A stretch of DNA of 64,000 nucleotides from Lachnospiraceae bacterium (GCA_910575035.1 CAJTDL010000006.1:186001-250000), one strand, 5' to 3'; shown: positions 17,629 to 27,660, counted from the first letter of the stretch. The notes: generated by a model not told the origin, from the sequence alone. Program-made: numbers and translations.

Positions 17629-18289
17629 AATTGCAAAACGATATGTATTATTGGTAATCAGCTTATTTTTTTCCGCTTTAGGCGTTGCATTTACAAAATC
17701 CGGGGAACTGGGCGTATCTCCTATCTCATCTGTGGCAAATGTGATGAGTTATAAGTTTCCATCCCTTTCCCTGGGAACATGGCTGATCATTTGGAATTGC
17801 TGCCTGATCCTTGGGCAGGCCCTTATACTTGGCAGAAAATTTCAGCCTATACAGCTGCTGCAAATCCCTCTGTCTTTTCTTTTTGGCTGGTTTACAGACC
17901 TTGGAATGTGGATCGTGTCATGGATTCCCATAAGCTCCTATCCTGGGCGTATAGCCATGGTAATAATCGGGATAATAACCCTTGGCTTCGGCATTTCCCT
18001 TTCCGTCATCGCAAATGTAATTATGAACTCTGGGGAAGCCTTTGTAAAAGCTGTTTCTGATACACTGAACAAAGAATTTGGCAATGTAAAAATTGCATTT
18101 GATGTATTTTGTGTCACGTTTTCCCTTGTTTTATCCCTATTGTTTTTCCATTTTACGATTGTGGGCACTAGAGAGGGAACCATTATCTCTGCGCTCCTGA
18201 CAGGCGTGGCTGTAAAATTTTTTAGCCAAAAACTGAAAAAGCCCTTTCACGCATTTTATACAATCACCGATACCAAATCCCCTGTTTAA
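17615..18289 (+). CDS. YczE/YyaS/YitT-like membrane protein
   Basis: The 224-residue protein has about five hydrophobic segments and begins with RYVLLVISLFFSALGVAFTK, resembling the YczE/YyaS family of uncharacterised membrane proteins. A segment GFGISLSVIANVIMNSGEAFV falls near the middle. The start has AAAGGAG upstream and lies within the last codons of the MarR gene. Pairing with a MarR regulator suggests inducible expression, possibly for export or stress tolerance. The transported substrate, if any, is unknown. Confidence 0.75.
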   Translation: MDKNEIAKRYVLLVISLFFSALGVAFTKSGELGVSPISSVANVMSYKFPSLSLGTWLIIWNCCLILGQALILGRKFQPIQLLQIPLSFLFGWFTDLGMWIVSWIPISSYPGRIAMVIIGIITLGFGISLSVIANVIMNSGEAFVKAVSDTLNKEFGNVKIAFDVFCVTFSLVLSLLFFHFTIVGTREGTIISALLTGVAVKFFSQKLKKPFHAFYTITDTKSPV

Positions 18290-18422
18290 AATAAAAATCC
18301 TCCAACATCCCGACTTCGGAGAAACCCTTTGAACTTCCCGTTTTTGGGAGGCCGGAACCGTAGCAGGGAAAAGCTTCTGCATCCGGCGTACGGATCCCCA
18401 CCCCCTGTAACGGATTCCCCCC

Positions 18423-21400
18423 TTACACAGAAATAGCTTCCCCCAGGCAAAAAGAATACAGCAATCTTTCCTTCACTTTTTTACCCAGCGCCCGCTCAAT
18501 GGCTTCCTGGTATAAATCCAGTTGGGCTTTGTAACGGCCAATCAGTTCTTGCGGCGTCTTAACCCGGTCTGTTTTGTAATCCAATAGTACAATGCCGTCT
18601 GGCTCTTCAAAAAACACATCAATGATTCCCTGGATCAACAGCATCTCGCCACTGCCACTTTCTTCTAAAACTTCTTTTGCAGCCTTTCCCATAACAAATG
18701 GCTTCTCTCTATATAGCCTGCGGCTGTTTGCCGCATCCCTGATCCGTTTGCCCAGGCCTGTCCTTAAAAATTTTTCCAGGGATGGCAGGTACACTAAATC
18801 CAGCAATTCCGCTTCTATTTTATTCTGCTTTTTCATGGCATCCAACTGTTCATATAGTGTTTCTGGCGGCCTGGCGAAATCGTAGCATTCCAGGATACGG
18901 TGCATAGCCGTGCCCCGTTTTGCGCCTGTGCCCTCCTCCTGAATATCCCTCATAAAAGCTGGGATGTAACGTTCCCGTTCTGGGATTTCTGCTTTCCCTG
19001 CTGTTTCCTGGAAATCTTCACCGCCTATATCCCTCGCATATAAACCGCTGCCAGCTTGTCCCAAAGACATGGTTTTGAAGCCTTCACTGCCCATATTTCC
19101 CTCATATAGAACCTGCGCTGCCTGCTCCTCTTCGATTAAGCGCTCCATTGCCCGGTGCTTTAACTCAGAAACGGATATCTTTGTCTTCATGGATACCTCT
19201 TCCTCATAGGGATATACATAGGACAGGCGGGCTGTAATCTGATCCTTCCATATTGGCTCTGGCTCCTGCAGGCTTGCTAACAGCTGGATTCTGGTCATTC
19301 CCTCTTCTACGGCTGCCTGGCACTTTGTTTCTTCCATGTCTGTCTGCCTCACCAGTGTGATAGGGCAGGCCTGCGGCTCACAGCTATTTGCCTGCAGGAG
19401 GAATTGCAGGAAGGTATTGCTGTTCAGGCGGCTTAGGAAGGACAGGAATCCATCATCCGCTGTGGTTGCCTGCATAGAGGATAATTTTTCTTCTGCCTTT
19501 TTCAGCACGCCTGTCAGTATCAGCTTTTCTTTGGCTCTGGTCAGGGCCACATAGAGGACGCGCAGCTCCTCCCCCATATTTTCTATATTGGCCTGCCTGG
19601 ATAAAAGCTGGCGGGTTATGCCTGGGATTTTTATCCTGCGCTGAATATCCACAAAGTCCATGCCCATGCCAAAACGGGGATGGAGAACCACTTTTTCACG
19701 CATATCCTGTTTATTGAACATTTTTCCCAGGCCGGACACAAAGACAATCGGAAACTCCAGGCCTTTGCTTTTATGGATGCTCATAACCCGCACGGCATCC
19801 TCCGCCCCTTCCCCTTCAGCTAAAGCAAAATCCACATCATATTTCTGAAGCTGCTCCATATAGCGGATAAAGTGGAATAAGCCGCGGTAGCTGGTATTTT
19901 CATAAGCAATGGCTTTTTCAAACAGCATCTCCAGGTTTGCCCGTTTTATTTCCCCGCCTGGAAGGGCATAGACGTAATCCTGATAGCCGGTGTCTTCCAG
20001 AATCTGGCAGAGCAATTCATGGATGGGGGTGTAGCTGGCTTTTTGCCTGTATTTTCCCAGCAATTCCAGAAACTCGGCCAGTTTTTTCTGCTGGGCTTTG
20101 GGCAATATTTGACGCATACTGTCCGAGGGATTGCAGCAGCCTGAAAAATGCATGACCGCCTGGTAAAACTTTTCTTTGGGGCAGGCCGCCCTTATGCGGG
20201 CTAGCTCTTCGCCCGTCAGCCCTACGATTGGGGAAGACAGCACTGCTGCCATAGGGATATCCTGCCTGGGATTATCCAAAATCCGAAGCAGGTTTAAAGC
20301 TGTCTGCACTTCAATGGCAGAAAAATAGCCTGTTCCGGTGGCTGCCCGCACGGGAATGCCCATTTCCCCCAATACCTTAACAAAGGGTTCCGACCAGCCC
20401 GTTAAGGAGCGGAGCAAAATTACAATATCAGAATAGCGGACAGGGCGCAGGGTGCCTGGGTGCTCCTTACCTTTTGCGTCTATCCCTGGCATCTGGCCTG
20501 TTACCTGCTGGGAATCTATAAGCCTGCGGATTTCCATCCCTACCGCCTGGGCTTCCAGTTCTGGGGCTTTCTTGTCCTCCCCATTTGGCTCGATAACCAG
20601 CAGCCTGGGTTTAAACATCCCCGGCTCCCCTTCGGGGAAGGAAGCGCCATGGTAAAGGGCTGCCTGGCTGTCATAGGTGATATTCCCTATATCTTCTTTC
20701 ATAACCCGATAAAAAACAGCATTGACAAAATCCAATACCTCAGGCCTGCTGCGGAAATTCATGTGCAGGTCAATCCGCTGGTGTTCGCTTTCCTCCTGGG
20801 TGTAGGTATTGTATTTTTCCATAAACAGTTCAGGTCTTGCCATACGGAAACGATAAATGCTCTGCTTTACATCCCCTACCATGAAAATATTGCATATGCC
20901 GTCCGGTTCTTTGGAAACTGCCTTTAAAATTGTCTCCTGGACATAATTGGAATCCTGGTATTCGTCAATCATAATCTCTTCGTAATTTTTCCGCAGCTCT
21001 TCCGCCGTACGGGTGGGCCTGCGGGTGCCTTCCTCCACTAAAGCCTTTAAGGCAAAATGCTCCAGGTCATTAAAGTCCAGCATATTTTTTTCCCGCTTTT
21101 TTTCAGAAAAGGCATGGTGGAAGGAAAGTGTCACTTCCACCAGCATGTCTGCCACTGGATGAATCCTTTGCATATCGGTGACCATCTGATCTGGGCTTTG
21201 GAAGAAAAACTGCTCCGTCACTTTTTTGAAAGAGCTTTTCACTTCATTGCGCAGCTTTTGTACCTGCTCTTTCTTGGCAGGGTCACCCATATATTTCCTG
21301 GCTGCCGGCAGACGCCCAAAAGAAAAACCCTGCATATTGTCATAATACTGCTGGTAGGTACGGCTGCCTGCTATAAACTCCATCCAACTGGCTTCTTCTC

Positions 21401-22154
21401 CCATAAGCTCTGCATACATCTGGGGGCCGTCGCCCTCTAAACTTATGTCTTGGCACAGCCGCATCTGCTGCGCCCATTGCCCTGTAACGCTCTTTAAGTA
21501 TGACTGCAGCCCATCCGCAAAATCCAGCGCTTCAAATTCTTCCATGCTGCTGATATGGTAAGGCGCTTTGCAGCTTTCCAGCCATTCCTCTACCCATGGG
21601 TAGCTCATGGCAAATTCAAACAATTTTAATATGGCGTCCTTCAAGGGAAGATCGTTTTTCCCAGGAGCCACCGTTTCAGACAATGCCAAAAACGCTGGCT
21701 TTGCTTCCTGATAATACTGCTCCAGCACCTTGTCTAAAACATCGCTTTTTAAAAGCTTCAGCTCCCCTTCCTCTGCCACGCGGAAATCCGGATCCAAATC
21801 AATCCGATGGAAATAATTCCGTATGACATACAGGCAGAAGCTATGTATGGTGGTAATCTGGGCATTGTGCAGCAGTGTCTGCTGCCGCTGCAGATGGGGG
21901 CTGTCCGGCTGTTCTTCCATGGCCTTTTCTATGGCGGCTCCAATCCTCTCCCGCATTTCTGCAGCGGCTGCATTGGTAAATGTCACGATTAAAAGGCGGT
22001 CAATATCGACAGGATGCATCGGATCTGTGATTTTTTTTATAATCCGCTCTACCAGTACGGCTGTCTTGCCGCTTCCTGCCGCCGCAGACACAAGGAGGTT
22101 CCGATTCTGCAGGCTAATGACCTGCTGCTGCTTGGGCGTCCATGTTTTTTCCAT
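18423..22154 (-). CDS. addA: Helicase-nuclease subunit AddA
   Basis: This 1243-residue UvrD-like helicase with a C-terminal nuclease is the AddA subunit of the AddAB (RecBCD-equivalent) double-strand break resection enzyme. Walker A is visible in VSAAAGSGKTAVLVERI near the N-terminus, Walker B in DEYQDSNYVQ, and helicase motif VI in LYVALTRAKEKL. The C-terminal RecB nuclease motif is GIVLLDYKTDRV. The start at 22154 (MEKTWTPKQQQVI) has AAAGGAG 7 bases upstream; an in-frame extension of 24 codons lacks a site and is not used. Unusually, its partner addB lies about 15 kb away (37348-40794) on the same strand instead of immediately upstream. Confidence 0.97.
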   Translation of the reverse strand: MEKTWTPKQQQVISLQNRNLLVSAAAGSGKTAVLVERIIKKITDPMHPVDIDRLLIVTFTNAAAAEMRERIGAAIEKAMEEQPDSPHLQRQQTLLHNAQITTIHSFCLYVIRNYFHRIDLDPDFRVAEEGELKLLKSDVLDKVLEQYYQEAKPAFLALSETVAPGKNDLPLKDAILKLFEFAMSYPWVEEWLESCKAPYHISSMEEFEALDFADGLQSYLKSVTGQWAQQMRLCQDISLEGDGPQMYAELMGEEASWMEFIAGSRTYQQYYDNMQGFSFGRLPAARKYMGDPAKKEQVQKLRNEVKSSFKKVTEQFFFQSPDQMVTDMQRIHPVADMLVEVTLSFHHAFSEKKREKNMLDFNDLEHFALKALVEEGTRRPTRTAEELRKNYEEIMIDEYQDSNYVQETILKAVSKEPDGICNIFMVGDVKQSIYRFRMARPELFMEKYNTYTQEESEHQRIDLHMNFRSRPEVLDFVNAVFYRVMKEDIGNITYDSQAALYHGASFPEGEPGMFKPRLLVIEPNGEDKKAPELEAQAVGMEIRRLIDSQQVTGQMPGIDAKGKEHPGTLRPVRYSDIVILLRSLTGWSEPFVKVLGEMGIPVRAATGTGYFSAIEVQTALNLLRILDNPRQDIPMAAVLSSPIVGLTGEELARIRAACPKEKFYQAVMHFSGCCNPSDSMRQILPKAQQKKLAEFLELLGKYRQKASYTPIHELLCQILEDTGYQDYVYALPGGEIKRANLEMLFEKAIAYENTSYRGLFHFIRYMEQLQKYDVDFALAEGEGAEDAVRVMSIHKSKGLEFPIVFVSGLGKMFNKQDMREKVVLHPRFGMGMDFVDIQRRIKIPGITRQLLSRQANIENMGEELRVLYVALTRAKEKLILTGVLKKAEEKLSSMQATTADDGFLSFLSRLNSNTFLQFLLQANSCEPQACPITLVRQTDMEETKCQAAVEEGMTRIQLLASLQEPEPIWKDQITARLSYVYPYEEEVSMKTKISVSELKHRAMERLIEEEQAAQVLYEGNMGSEGFKTMSLGQAGSGLYARDIGGEDFQETAGKAEIPERERYIPAFMRDIQEEGTGAKRGTAMHRILECYDFARPPETLYEQLDAMKKQNKIEAELLDLVYLPSLEKFLRTGLGKRIRDAANSRRLYREKPFVMGKAAKEVLEESGSGEMLLIQGIIDVFFEEPDGIVLLDYKTDRVKTPQELIGRYKAQLDLYQEAIERALGKKVKERLLYSFCLGEAISV

Positions 22155-22781
22155 TTCCTGTCTCCTTTCGGTATTTCTGGAACAATTTTGCATGGTTCCT
22201 ATACCGTATTTTACCATAAGTGTCAACGCGCAACAACATTAGGGGGAAACATTTAGAGCTTCCCCAGCCAATAATGGCACAGGTCATGGACATCTGGCAA
22301 AATTGGCTTTTCTGCCCGACAGCCAAATGTCACATTCCCATGTGTTTTTTAATATAGTGCAGCATTAATTTCATAGCTCAGCCCTTCCTATATGGCATGT
22401 ATTGTTATGTAAACAAAAGGAGATAGCCATATAAAGCATCTCCTTTCCATCAGGTTATCATTGCGTTTTATTGTTCACTTTGCATGTTTTTTCTTAATAT
22501 TACCTATTGTGCAATAGGATTGTCCAGAATAATTTTTTTGACAAAAGGGTTATGCAAGCAAACGCAATGCCGTTCTAGGCGGGCAAATTTATTTAGGAAA
22601 ATATAAAAATTACTATTCCATATTTCTGATTATCATGTTAGAATGTAAATCCATCAAAAATCTCATAGGAAGAAATGTACAAAAACATCGGAGACCATTA
22701 CAGTGTATGGGGCATACAAAAATCAGAAAATAAGGAGGAATATACATAACAATTGTGAATCTTGGAGGATATAGGTGAAAA
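22155..22781. other. Intergenic region between addA and the MATE gene
   Basis: No credible gene is present. It contains a small hairpin (GGAGAT..ATCTCC, 22419-22443), a 16-bp palindrome CCTATTGTGCAATAGG (22503-22518) that could be an operator, and an AT-rich leader before the MATE gene. The left edge of the accessory island should fall within or near this stretch. Confidence 0.5.
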
Positions 22782-24170
22782 ATGATGGGAATAATATCGA
22801 AATTTGTTGGGAATAAAGATTTTTATAAAATGGTGCTGATGATCGCAGTGCCGATTATGATACAGAATGGCATCACGAATTTTGTGAGCTTATTGGATAA
22901 TATTATGATTGGACAGGTAGGAACCGAACAGATGTCTGGGGTTGCGATTGTAAACCAGCTGATTTTCGTATATAACCTCTGCATCTTTGGCGGTGTGTCA
23001 GGAGCTGGGATTTTTACAGCCCAGTATTTTGGGCAGGGGAACCATGAAGGCGTACGCCAGACTATGCGATTTAAGCTGTGGATGTCTGCTGTTATCACAG
23101 CTCTTACGGCTCTGCTCTTCTGGGTTTGCGGGACGTTTTTGATCCGCTCTTACCTGACAGGGGATGGGGCTGCAGAGAGTATTGCGGCTACCCTCGCTTA
23201 TGGGAAGCAGTACCTTGGGATTATGCTGATTGGCTTGCCAGCGTTTGCCGTTGTGCAAATATATTCCAGCACACTGCGGGAATGTGGGCAAACGGTTCTC
23301 CCTATGAAGGCAGGCATTGTGGCTGTAGTTATTAATTTAACATTTAATTATATCCTGATTTACGGAAAATTCGGCGCACCTGCGTTAGGCGTGGCAGGCG
23401 CGGCTATTGCAACCATTCTTTCACGATATGTGGAAATGACGATTGTGGTGGTGCAGGTGCATAGAAAGAAAAAGGAATATCCCTATGCCACTGGGCTGTA
23501 TCGGACACTGAAGGTTCCCAAAATCCTTACATTTCACATTATCCGAAAAGGGAGCCCGCTCCTCTTTAATGAAACCTTGTGGGCAGCTGGCATGGCAATG
23601 CTGACACAGTGCTATTCTATCCGTGGGCTGAATGTGGTCGCTGGCCTGAATGTTTCCAATACAATTAATAATGTGTTTAACATTGTGTTTATCGCATTGG
23701 GAGACTCTGTGGCAATTATCGTGGGGCAGCTACTGGGAGCCGGGAAGATGAAAGAAGCGCGGGATACGGATAATAAGCTGATTACGTTTTCTGTGCTGTG
23801 CTGCACAGGAGTCGCTGCCATTATGTTCTTCCTAGCTCCGCTGTTTCCAAACTTGTATCATATCAATAGGGAAGCACGGCAACTTGCGCAGTATTTTATT
23901 ATGGCGACAGCCGTCTTTATGCCACAAAACGCATTTTTGCATGCAACTTATTTTACCCTGCGGTCTGGAGGTAAAACGATTATCACATTTTTATTTGACA
24001 GCGTGTTTATCTGGTGCGTCAGCGTGTCGCTTGCCTTTTTTTTCAGCCATTATACGGCGCTGCCTGTGATGGCAGTATATGTGGCGGTACAGCTTGGGGA
24101 TATCATAAAATGTACCATTGGGTTTTTGTTGGTGAAAAGGGGGGTTTGGCTGCAGAATATTGTGGGGTAG
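22782..24170 (+). CDS. MATE family efflux transporter (second copy type)
   Basis: The 462-residue membrane protein has the 12-helix MATE architecture. N-terminal MIAVPIMIQNGITNFVSLLDNIMIGQVG is the usual first-helix motif. It differs clearly from the MATE gene at 5864-7219, so the two are not a recent duplication. A GGAGGA site lies about 14 bases before ATG 22782; the adjacent ATG at 22785 would fit slightly worse. The gene lies at the addA side of the island separating addA and addB. The substrate is unknown. Confidence 0.9.
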   Translation: MMGIISKFVGNKDFYKMVLMIAVPIMIQNGITNFVSLLDNIMIGQVGTEQMSGVAIVNQLIFVYNLCIFGGVSGAGIFTAQYFGQGNHEGVRQTMRFKLWMSAVITALTALLFWVCGTFLIRSYLTGDGAAESIAATLAYGKQYLGIMLIGLPAFAVVQIYSSTLRECGQTVLPMKAGIVAVVINLTFNYILIYGKFGAPALGVAGAAIATILSRYVEMTIVVVQVHRKKKEYPYATGLYRTLKVPKILTFHIIRKGSPLLFNETLWAAGMAMLTQCYSIRGLNVVAGLNVSNTINNVFNIVFIALGDSVAIIVGQLLGAGKMKEARDTDNKLITFSVLCCTGVAAIMFFLAPLFPNLYHINREARQLAQYFIMATAVFMPQNAFLHATYFTLRSGGKTIITFLFDSVFIWCVSVSLAFFFSHYTALPVMAVYVAVQLGDIIKCTIGFLLVKRGVWLQNIVG

Positions 24171-24331
24171 GGATGCCTGACATGATATAATTTTATTTTA
24201 TAATCATAAGAGATATTACTATTGGAAATGGCAATTAATAGATTCCACATCTGGCATATCTATGCTATTTCCAAATAACTCTTATTACCTAGCTTGTATC
24301 CTTCCTATTATAATTCATCCTCAGCCCTACT

Positions 24332-25192
24332 TTAAAAAATCATCTCCATTATCCCATTCTCCATATCATCAATACTATAAATCATTTCCATTTCCTCAAA
24401 CGTTTCCCTTAAGTTTTCCCTTGCACTCTTCCAGCCAATCCCATCTGTAAACCACACAAATGTAAACCCTTCTATCGTATCTGCTTCTTGTGACAGCATT
24501 TTATAACTTCTTGCAGTTTCATTCAGTTTCGACCCGCCAACACTATAAAAATTGGTTTCAATCCCATAAATCACATTATCTGTTTTTATTACAAAATCGA
24601 ACCTTTTTGCCGCTTTACCTTGATTGGAAAGTGCCGACAAATCAATATCCCACCTTCGCTCAATATCTTTTAAGTACATTTCCTTAAAATAATCTTTGTC
24701 TTTCATATAACCTGCTGCCACTATGTACTGCTCTACTAGCCCTTCCATCTGATGACCGCCACGATTCTTGCGTCCATTAGAATCAAGTCCCGTTTCAATA
24801 CCAAGAGCATAATCTACGAGATTATTTACCAAATGATGTGAAATCATATCAAATAATCCCGTTTTATGCATAAAAACTTTATATTGTTCGACACTATAAT
24901 TCATTTTTTTAAAATTATATAGAAATGCGCCTTCTTCATCCTGTGCATAAATCTCATTTCCACGTACTGCAAGAAGCAATGGCACACATGCCAGTGTCTC
25001 TGGATACTTTGTCACTATCCTTTCAAAGTCCTCAGCGACATTTTTTGAGCCAATTAACGAATTTAAAATATTTAATTCCACTTTAATTTCTTCTACATTT
25101 TTAACAACTTTTTTAAAATCAATATAGTAATCATAACTTGATATACTTGACCTAAACTTGCTTAACCATTCATCAAAATTCCTATTTTCCAC
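24332..25192 (-). CDS. dpnB: DpnII-type restriction endonuclease (predicted GATC)
   Basis: The 286-residue protein matches the R.DpnII family in length and in the conserved segment FDFVIKTDNVIYGIETNFYS followed by GSKLNETARSYKML. These enzymes cut unmethylated GATC. The start is GTG at 25192, overlapping the end of the second methylase gene by 11 bases with AGAAGG just upstream, so translation is coupled. Gene order methylase-methylase-nuclease is that of the pneumococcal DpnII cassette (dpnM, dpnA, dpnB). The cassette is visibly AT-rich relative to addA and addB. Recognition of GATC is inferred from family. Confidence 0.88.
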   Translation of the reverse strand: MENRNFDEWLSKFRSSISSYDYYIDFKKVVKNVEEIKVELNILNSLIGSKNVAEDFERIVTKYPETLACVPLLLAVRGNEIYAQDEEGAFLYNFKKMNYSVEQYKVFMHKTGLFDMISHHLVNNLVDYALGIETGLDSNGRKNRGGHQMEGLVEQYIVAAGYMKDKDYFKEMYLKDIERRWDIDLSALSNQGKAAKRFDFVIKTDNVIYGIETNFYSVGGSKLNETARSYKMLSQEADTIEGFTFVWFTDGIGWKSARENLRETFEEMEMIYSIDDMENGIMEMIF

Positions 25193-25985
25193 TTGATGCC
25201 TTCTCCAATCTTCTCTTAGTTATCTCCAAGTACTCCTCATTAACATCTATTCCAATAAATTTCCTTCCAAATTGTATTGCTTCAACCCCAGTGGTTCCAG
25301 AACCACAGAATGGATCCAATATCACTTGCCCTAACTCTGTGGAAGCCAATATAATTCTTTCCAGCAAATATCCTGGCTTTTGTGTCGGATGTTTTCCTTC
25401 CGTTTTCTCTGAAGGTTTGGTTAATGCTCCTGCCCATACATCCTTCATTTGCTTGCCACCATTCATTTCTTTCATCTTCTGATAATCAAAAAAATGCCGA
25501 GATTTTTTATCATTCTTTTTTGCCCATAAAATGGTTTCTGTAGAATGTGTAAAGCATCGGCATGATAGATTTGGCGGTGGATTTGTTTTCTGCCATGTAA
25601 TGTTATTAATTATCTTAAATCCCTCCTGTTCCAATGCCATGCCAACCGAATATATATTATGCAGTGTTCCTGATATCCAAATTGTGCCATTGGGCTTTAA
25701 TACCCTATTACATAACTTAATCCATTTTCTATTAAACTTATGTTTCTCAACTACATTATTCGCACCTTTAGAAAGTTTATCCCATGAACCCTTATTAACA
25801 GTAACCATTTTTCCACTCTGGCAAGTTATCCCATCATTACTTAGAAAATATGGTGGATCCGCAAAGATCATATCTACGGATTCCAAGTTCATTTTTGATA
25901 AAATTTTAATAGAATCACCCAATAACAGCTGCACTCCATCCATCTCAAAATATAGTGGCACTTTCCTTATAAATAAGCTCTCCAT
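25182..25985 (-). CDS. dpnA: DpnA-like adenine-N6 DNA methyltransferase (beta class)
   Basis: This DNA methyltransferase has catalytic motif IV DPPY near the N-terminus (about residues 43-46) and the AdoMet motif DPFCGSGTTG near the C-terminus (about 224-233). That IV-before-I order marks the beta class, like DpnA. In the DpnII system DpnA can methylate single-stranded DNA and protects incoming DNA. ATG 25985 is preferred because AAGGAG lies 8 bases upstream; a GTG codon directly before it is also possible. It lies 13 bases after the Dam-like methylase gene and overlaps the nuclease gene by 11 bases, a compact operon. Confidence 0.9.
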   Translation of the reverse strand: MESLFIRKVPLYFEMDGVQLLLGDSIKILSKMNLESVDMIFADPPYFLSNDGITCQSGKMVTVNKGSWDKLSKGANNVVEKHKFNRKWIKLCNRVLKPNGTIWISGTLHNIYSVGMALEQEGFKIINNITWQKTNPPPNLSCRCFTHSTETILWAKKNDKKSRHFFDYQKMKEMNGGKQMKDVWAGALTKPSEKTEGKHPTQKPGYLLERIILASTELGQVILDPFCGSGTTGVEAIQFGRKFIGIDVNEEYLEITKRRLEKASSGK

Positions 25986-25998
25986 CACTTTGGCTCCT

Positions 25999-26832
25999 TC
26001 AGTAATTGCATATAATTACTTCTTCTCCCACCCTATTGCGCGCATCCGAATTAATCATACGCTTTACACTTACAACATCTATTTTGTAGCCTTTATTACC
26101 ATATAACTCATTGATCAGCTTTGTATTATGATTTGTGAGCATACAATAACAGCCTCTAGCGGTCAGTTCATCATAAAGCCTTGCCAAACGCTTATGGCTT
26201 TCAATATCAAACCCCTCTTTTGTATACGACTCAAATGATGTAGGATTCAGCGGCGCGTACGGACTATCTATAAATACAAAATCTTTCTCCTTGGCATTTG
26301 CACATGCCACCTCAAAATCTCCTTCTCTAATGATTACTTCCTGTAAATATTTTGAGACCGCCCTAATAGCCTCTTTGTCAACAGAGCCCTTACGGCTATT
26401 GTTGTATGGAACATTAAAAAGCCCTTTACCATTTACCCGATACAAACCATTAAAACAATGCTTATTAATAAATACAAATAATGCGGCTAATTCTACATCA
26501 TATTCTGCCTTAGTTAGCTTATCATTGTAACGGTTTCTTAGGTAATAATAATATTTTTTACCATCTTCCCACATTTGAACATCAAGTTTACTCACTGTTT
26601 CTAAAAAAACCTCAGGAACATTACAAATCTGTCTATATGCGTTAATCAATGCCTTATTAATATCATTAATTAATGCATTGGAAGGCAATAATTCAAATGT
26701 GACTGCACCACCACCAACAAACGGCTCATAATAATGATTATACTCCTCTGGCATCCTCTCCTTTATCTGTGAAAGTAACTGACGCTTTCCACCAGCCCAT
26801 TTCACAAAAGGGACAATATTCGAACCACTCAT
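25999..26832 (-). CDS. dpnM: DpnM-like Dam family adenine-N6 DNA methyltransferase
   Basis: The 277-residue protein has the Dam/alpha-class order. FVKWAGGKRQLL (motif X, about 9-20) comes first, then YEPFVGGGAVTFEL (motif I, about 35-48) and the catalytic motif IV at about 189-192. Motif IV reads DSPY here rather than the common DPPY. It should methylate adenine in double-stranded GATC and protect the host from the DpnII-type nuclease downstream. It is the first gene of the cassette and has its own promoter at 26882-26910. Methylation of GATC is inferred from the family and the neighbours. Confidence 0.9.
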   Translation of the reverse strand: MSGSNIVPFVKWAGGKRQLLSQIKERMPEEYNHYYEPFVGGGAVTFELLPSNALINDINKALINAYRQICNVPEVFLETVSKLDVQMWEDGKKYYYYLRNRYNDKLTKAEYDVELAALFVFINKHCFNGLYRVNGKGLFNVPYNNSRKGSVDKEAIRAVSKYLQEVIIREGDFEVACANAKEKDFVFIDSPYAPLNPTSFESYTKEGFDIESHKRLARLYDELTARGCYCMLTNHNTKLINELYGNKGYKIDVVSVKRMINSDARNRVGEEVIICNY

Positions 26833-26881
26833 CTCAAACCCTCTTCTCTATGCCCATAAAAGGACAATCCTTTCCATAGCT

Positions 26882-26910
26882 ATTATACTTGTAAACATTA
26901 AAAATAACAA
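26882..26910 (-). promoter_or_regulatory. Promoter of the DpnII-type cassette
   Basis: On the minus strand TTGTTA (26905-26910) and TATAAT (26882-26887) are 17 bases apart, about 50 bases upstream of the Dam-like methylase start. Confidence 0.6.
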
Positions 26911-26937
26911 CCACAACTTTGCTTTTAATATATTATT

Positions 26938-27660
26938 TTACTTTTGAAACACAAAAATATACTCATGTGCCAACAGCAAAAAATCAATTTTCTGATTTTG
27001 CCAATATTTTCCAGAACCACAGTTATGTTGCTCTTTTATAATAATTTCTTTGTTATCAAAGCCCGCCTGTAAAAAACATTCCATTAAACGAAAACCTAAT
27101 GGTACTACTTTTCCATATTTCCTTACATCTCCAATCATGATGGCACATATTTTCCCCTTTTTTAATACACGATACGATTCTTCAGCAACCTTCTGCACCT
27201 CCTTCAAAAATTCTTCCACATCCAGCAATGAAATATCTCCATCTATTCCTTTGCTATACTTGATGATATTAGCATATGGAGGATGTGTACAAACAAAGTC
27301 AATACTGCCATCTTTGATAAAATGTAAATCTGTAGCATTTCCCCTTTGCATAAATATTTTTGGATTCATTTCACATTGAAATTGTAAATTTGCCTCTGAA
27401 ATGGAAATAGATTGCGGATTAATGTCAATGCCTACCGCATTTCGATTGAGAAGTTTAGCCTCCACTAAGGTTGTGCCACTTCCTATAAATTGATCCAGAA
27501 TCCAGTCTCCTGGATTTGAATAGCGAAGTATCAGATTTCTTGGTACATAAGGTGACCAATTTCCCCGATAGTTGCTGGTATGTGTTGCCCAACTGCCTCT
27601 GTCTGGAAATGACCAGATGCTTGTAGCTTCAAGCTTGAAATGATTCGGTTGTATGCTTAT
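26938..27660 (-). CDS. DNA methyltransferase of the second restriction-modification locus, non-ATG start
   Basis: The frame open to 27660 gives 240 residues. The AdoMet motif FIGSGTT lies at about 58-64 and the catalytic motif THPPYANIIKYS at about 125-136, so the order is motif I before IV. An N-terminal block SIWSFPDRGSWATH and GNWSPYVPRNLILRYS precedes motif I, consistent with a complete amino-methyltransferase (N6-adenine or N4-cytosine). No ATG or TTG exists in frame upstream of motif I. The best start is ATA at 27660, about 8 bases after AAAGGGGG. The first GTG (27465) would delete motif I. It is divergent from a controller-nuclease pair. Specificity is unknown. Confidence 0.72.
   Translation of the reverse strand: MSIQPNHFKLEATSIWSFPDRGSWATHTSNYRGNWSPYVPRNLILRYSNPGDWILDQFIGSGTTLVEAKLLNRNAVGIDINPQSISISEANLQFQCEMNPKIFMQRGNATDLHFIKDGSIDFVCTHPPYANIIKYSKGIDGDISLLDVEEFLKEVQKVAEESYRVLKKGKICAIMIGDVRKYGKVVPLGFRLMECFLQAGFDNKEIIIKEQHNCGSGKYWQNQKIDFLLLAHEYIFVFQK

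Noticed and set aside
18300-18422. Terminator between the YczE-like gene and addA
   Set aside because: Only a weak CTTCCC/GGGAG pairing is visible, too short to support a call.
22419-22781. Riboswitch upstream of the second MATE gene
   Set aside because: Only a small hairpin and one palindrome were seen; no known riboswitch core could be recognised.
26938-27465. A 175-residue methylase starting at GTG
   Set aside because: This start removes the AdoMet motif that is intact directly upstream in the same frame.
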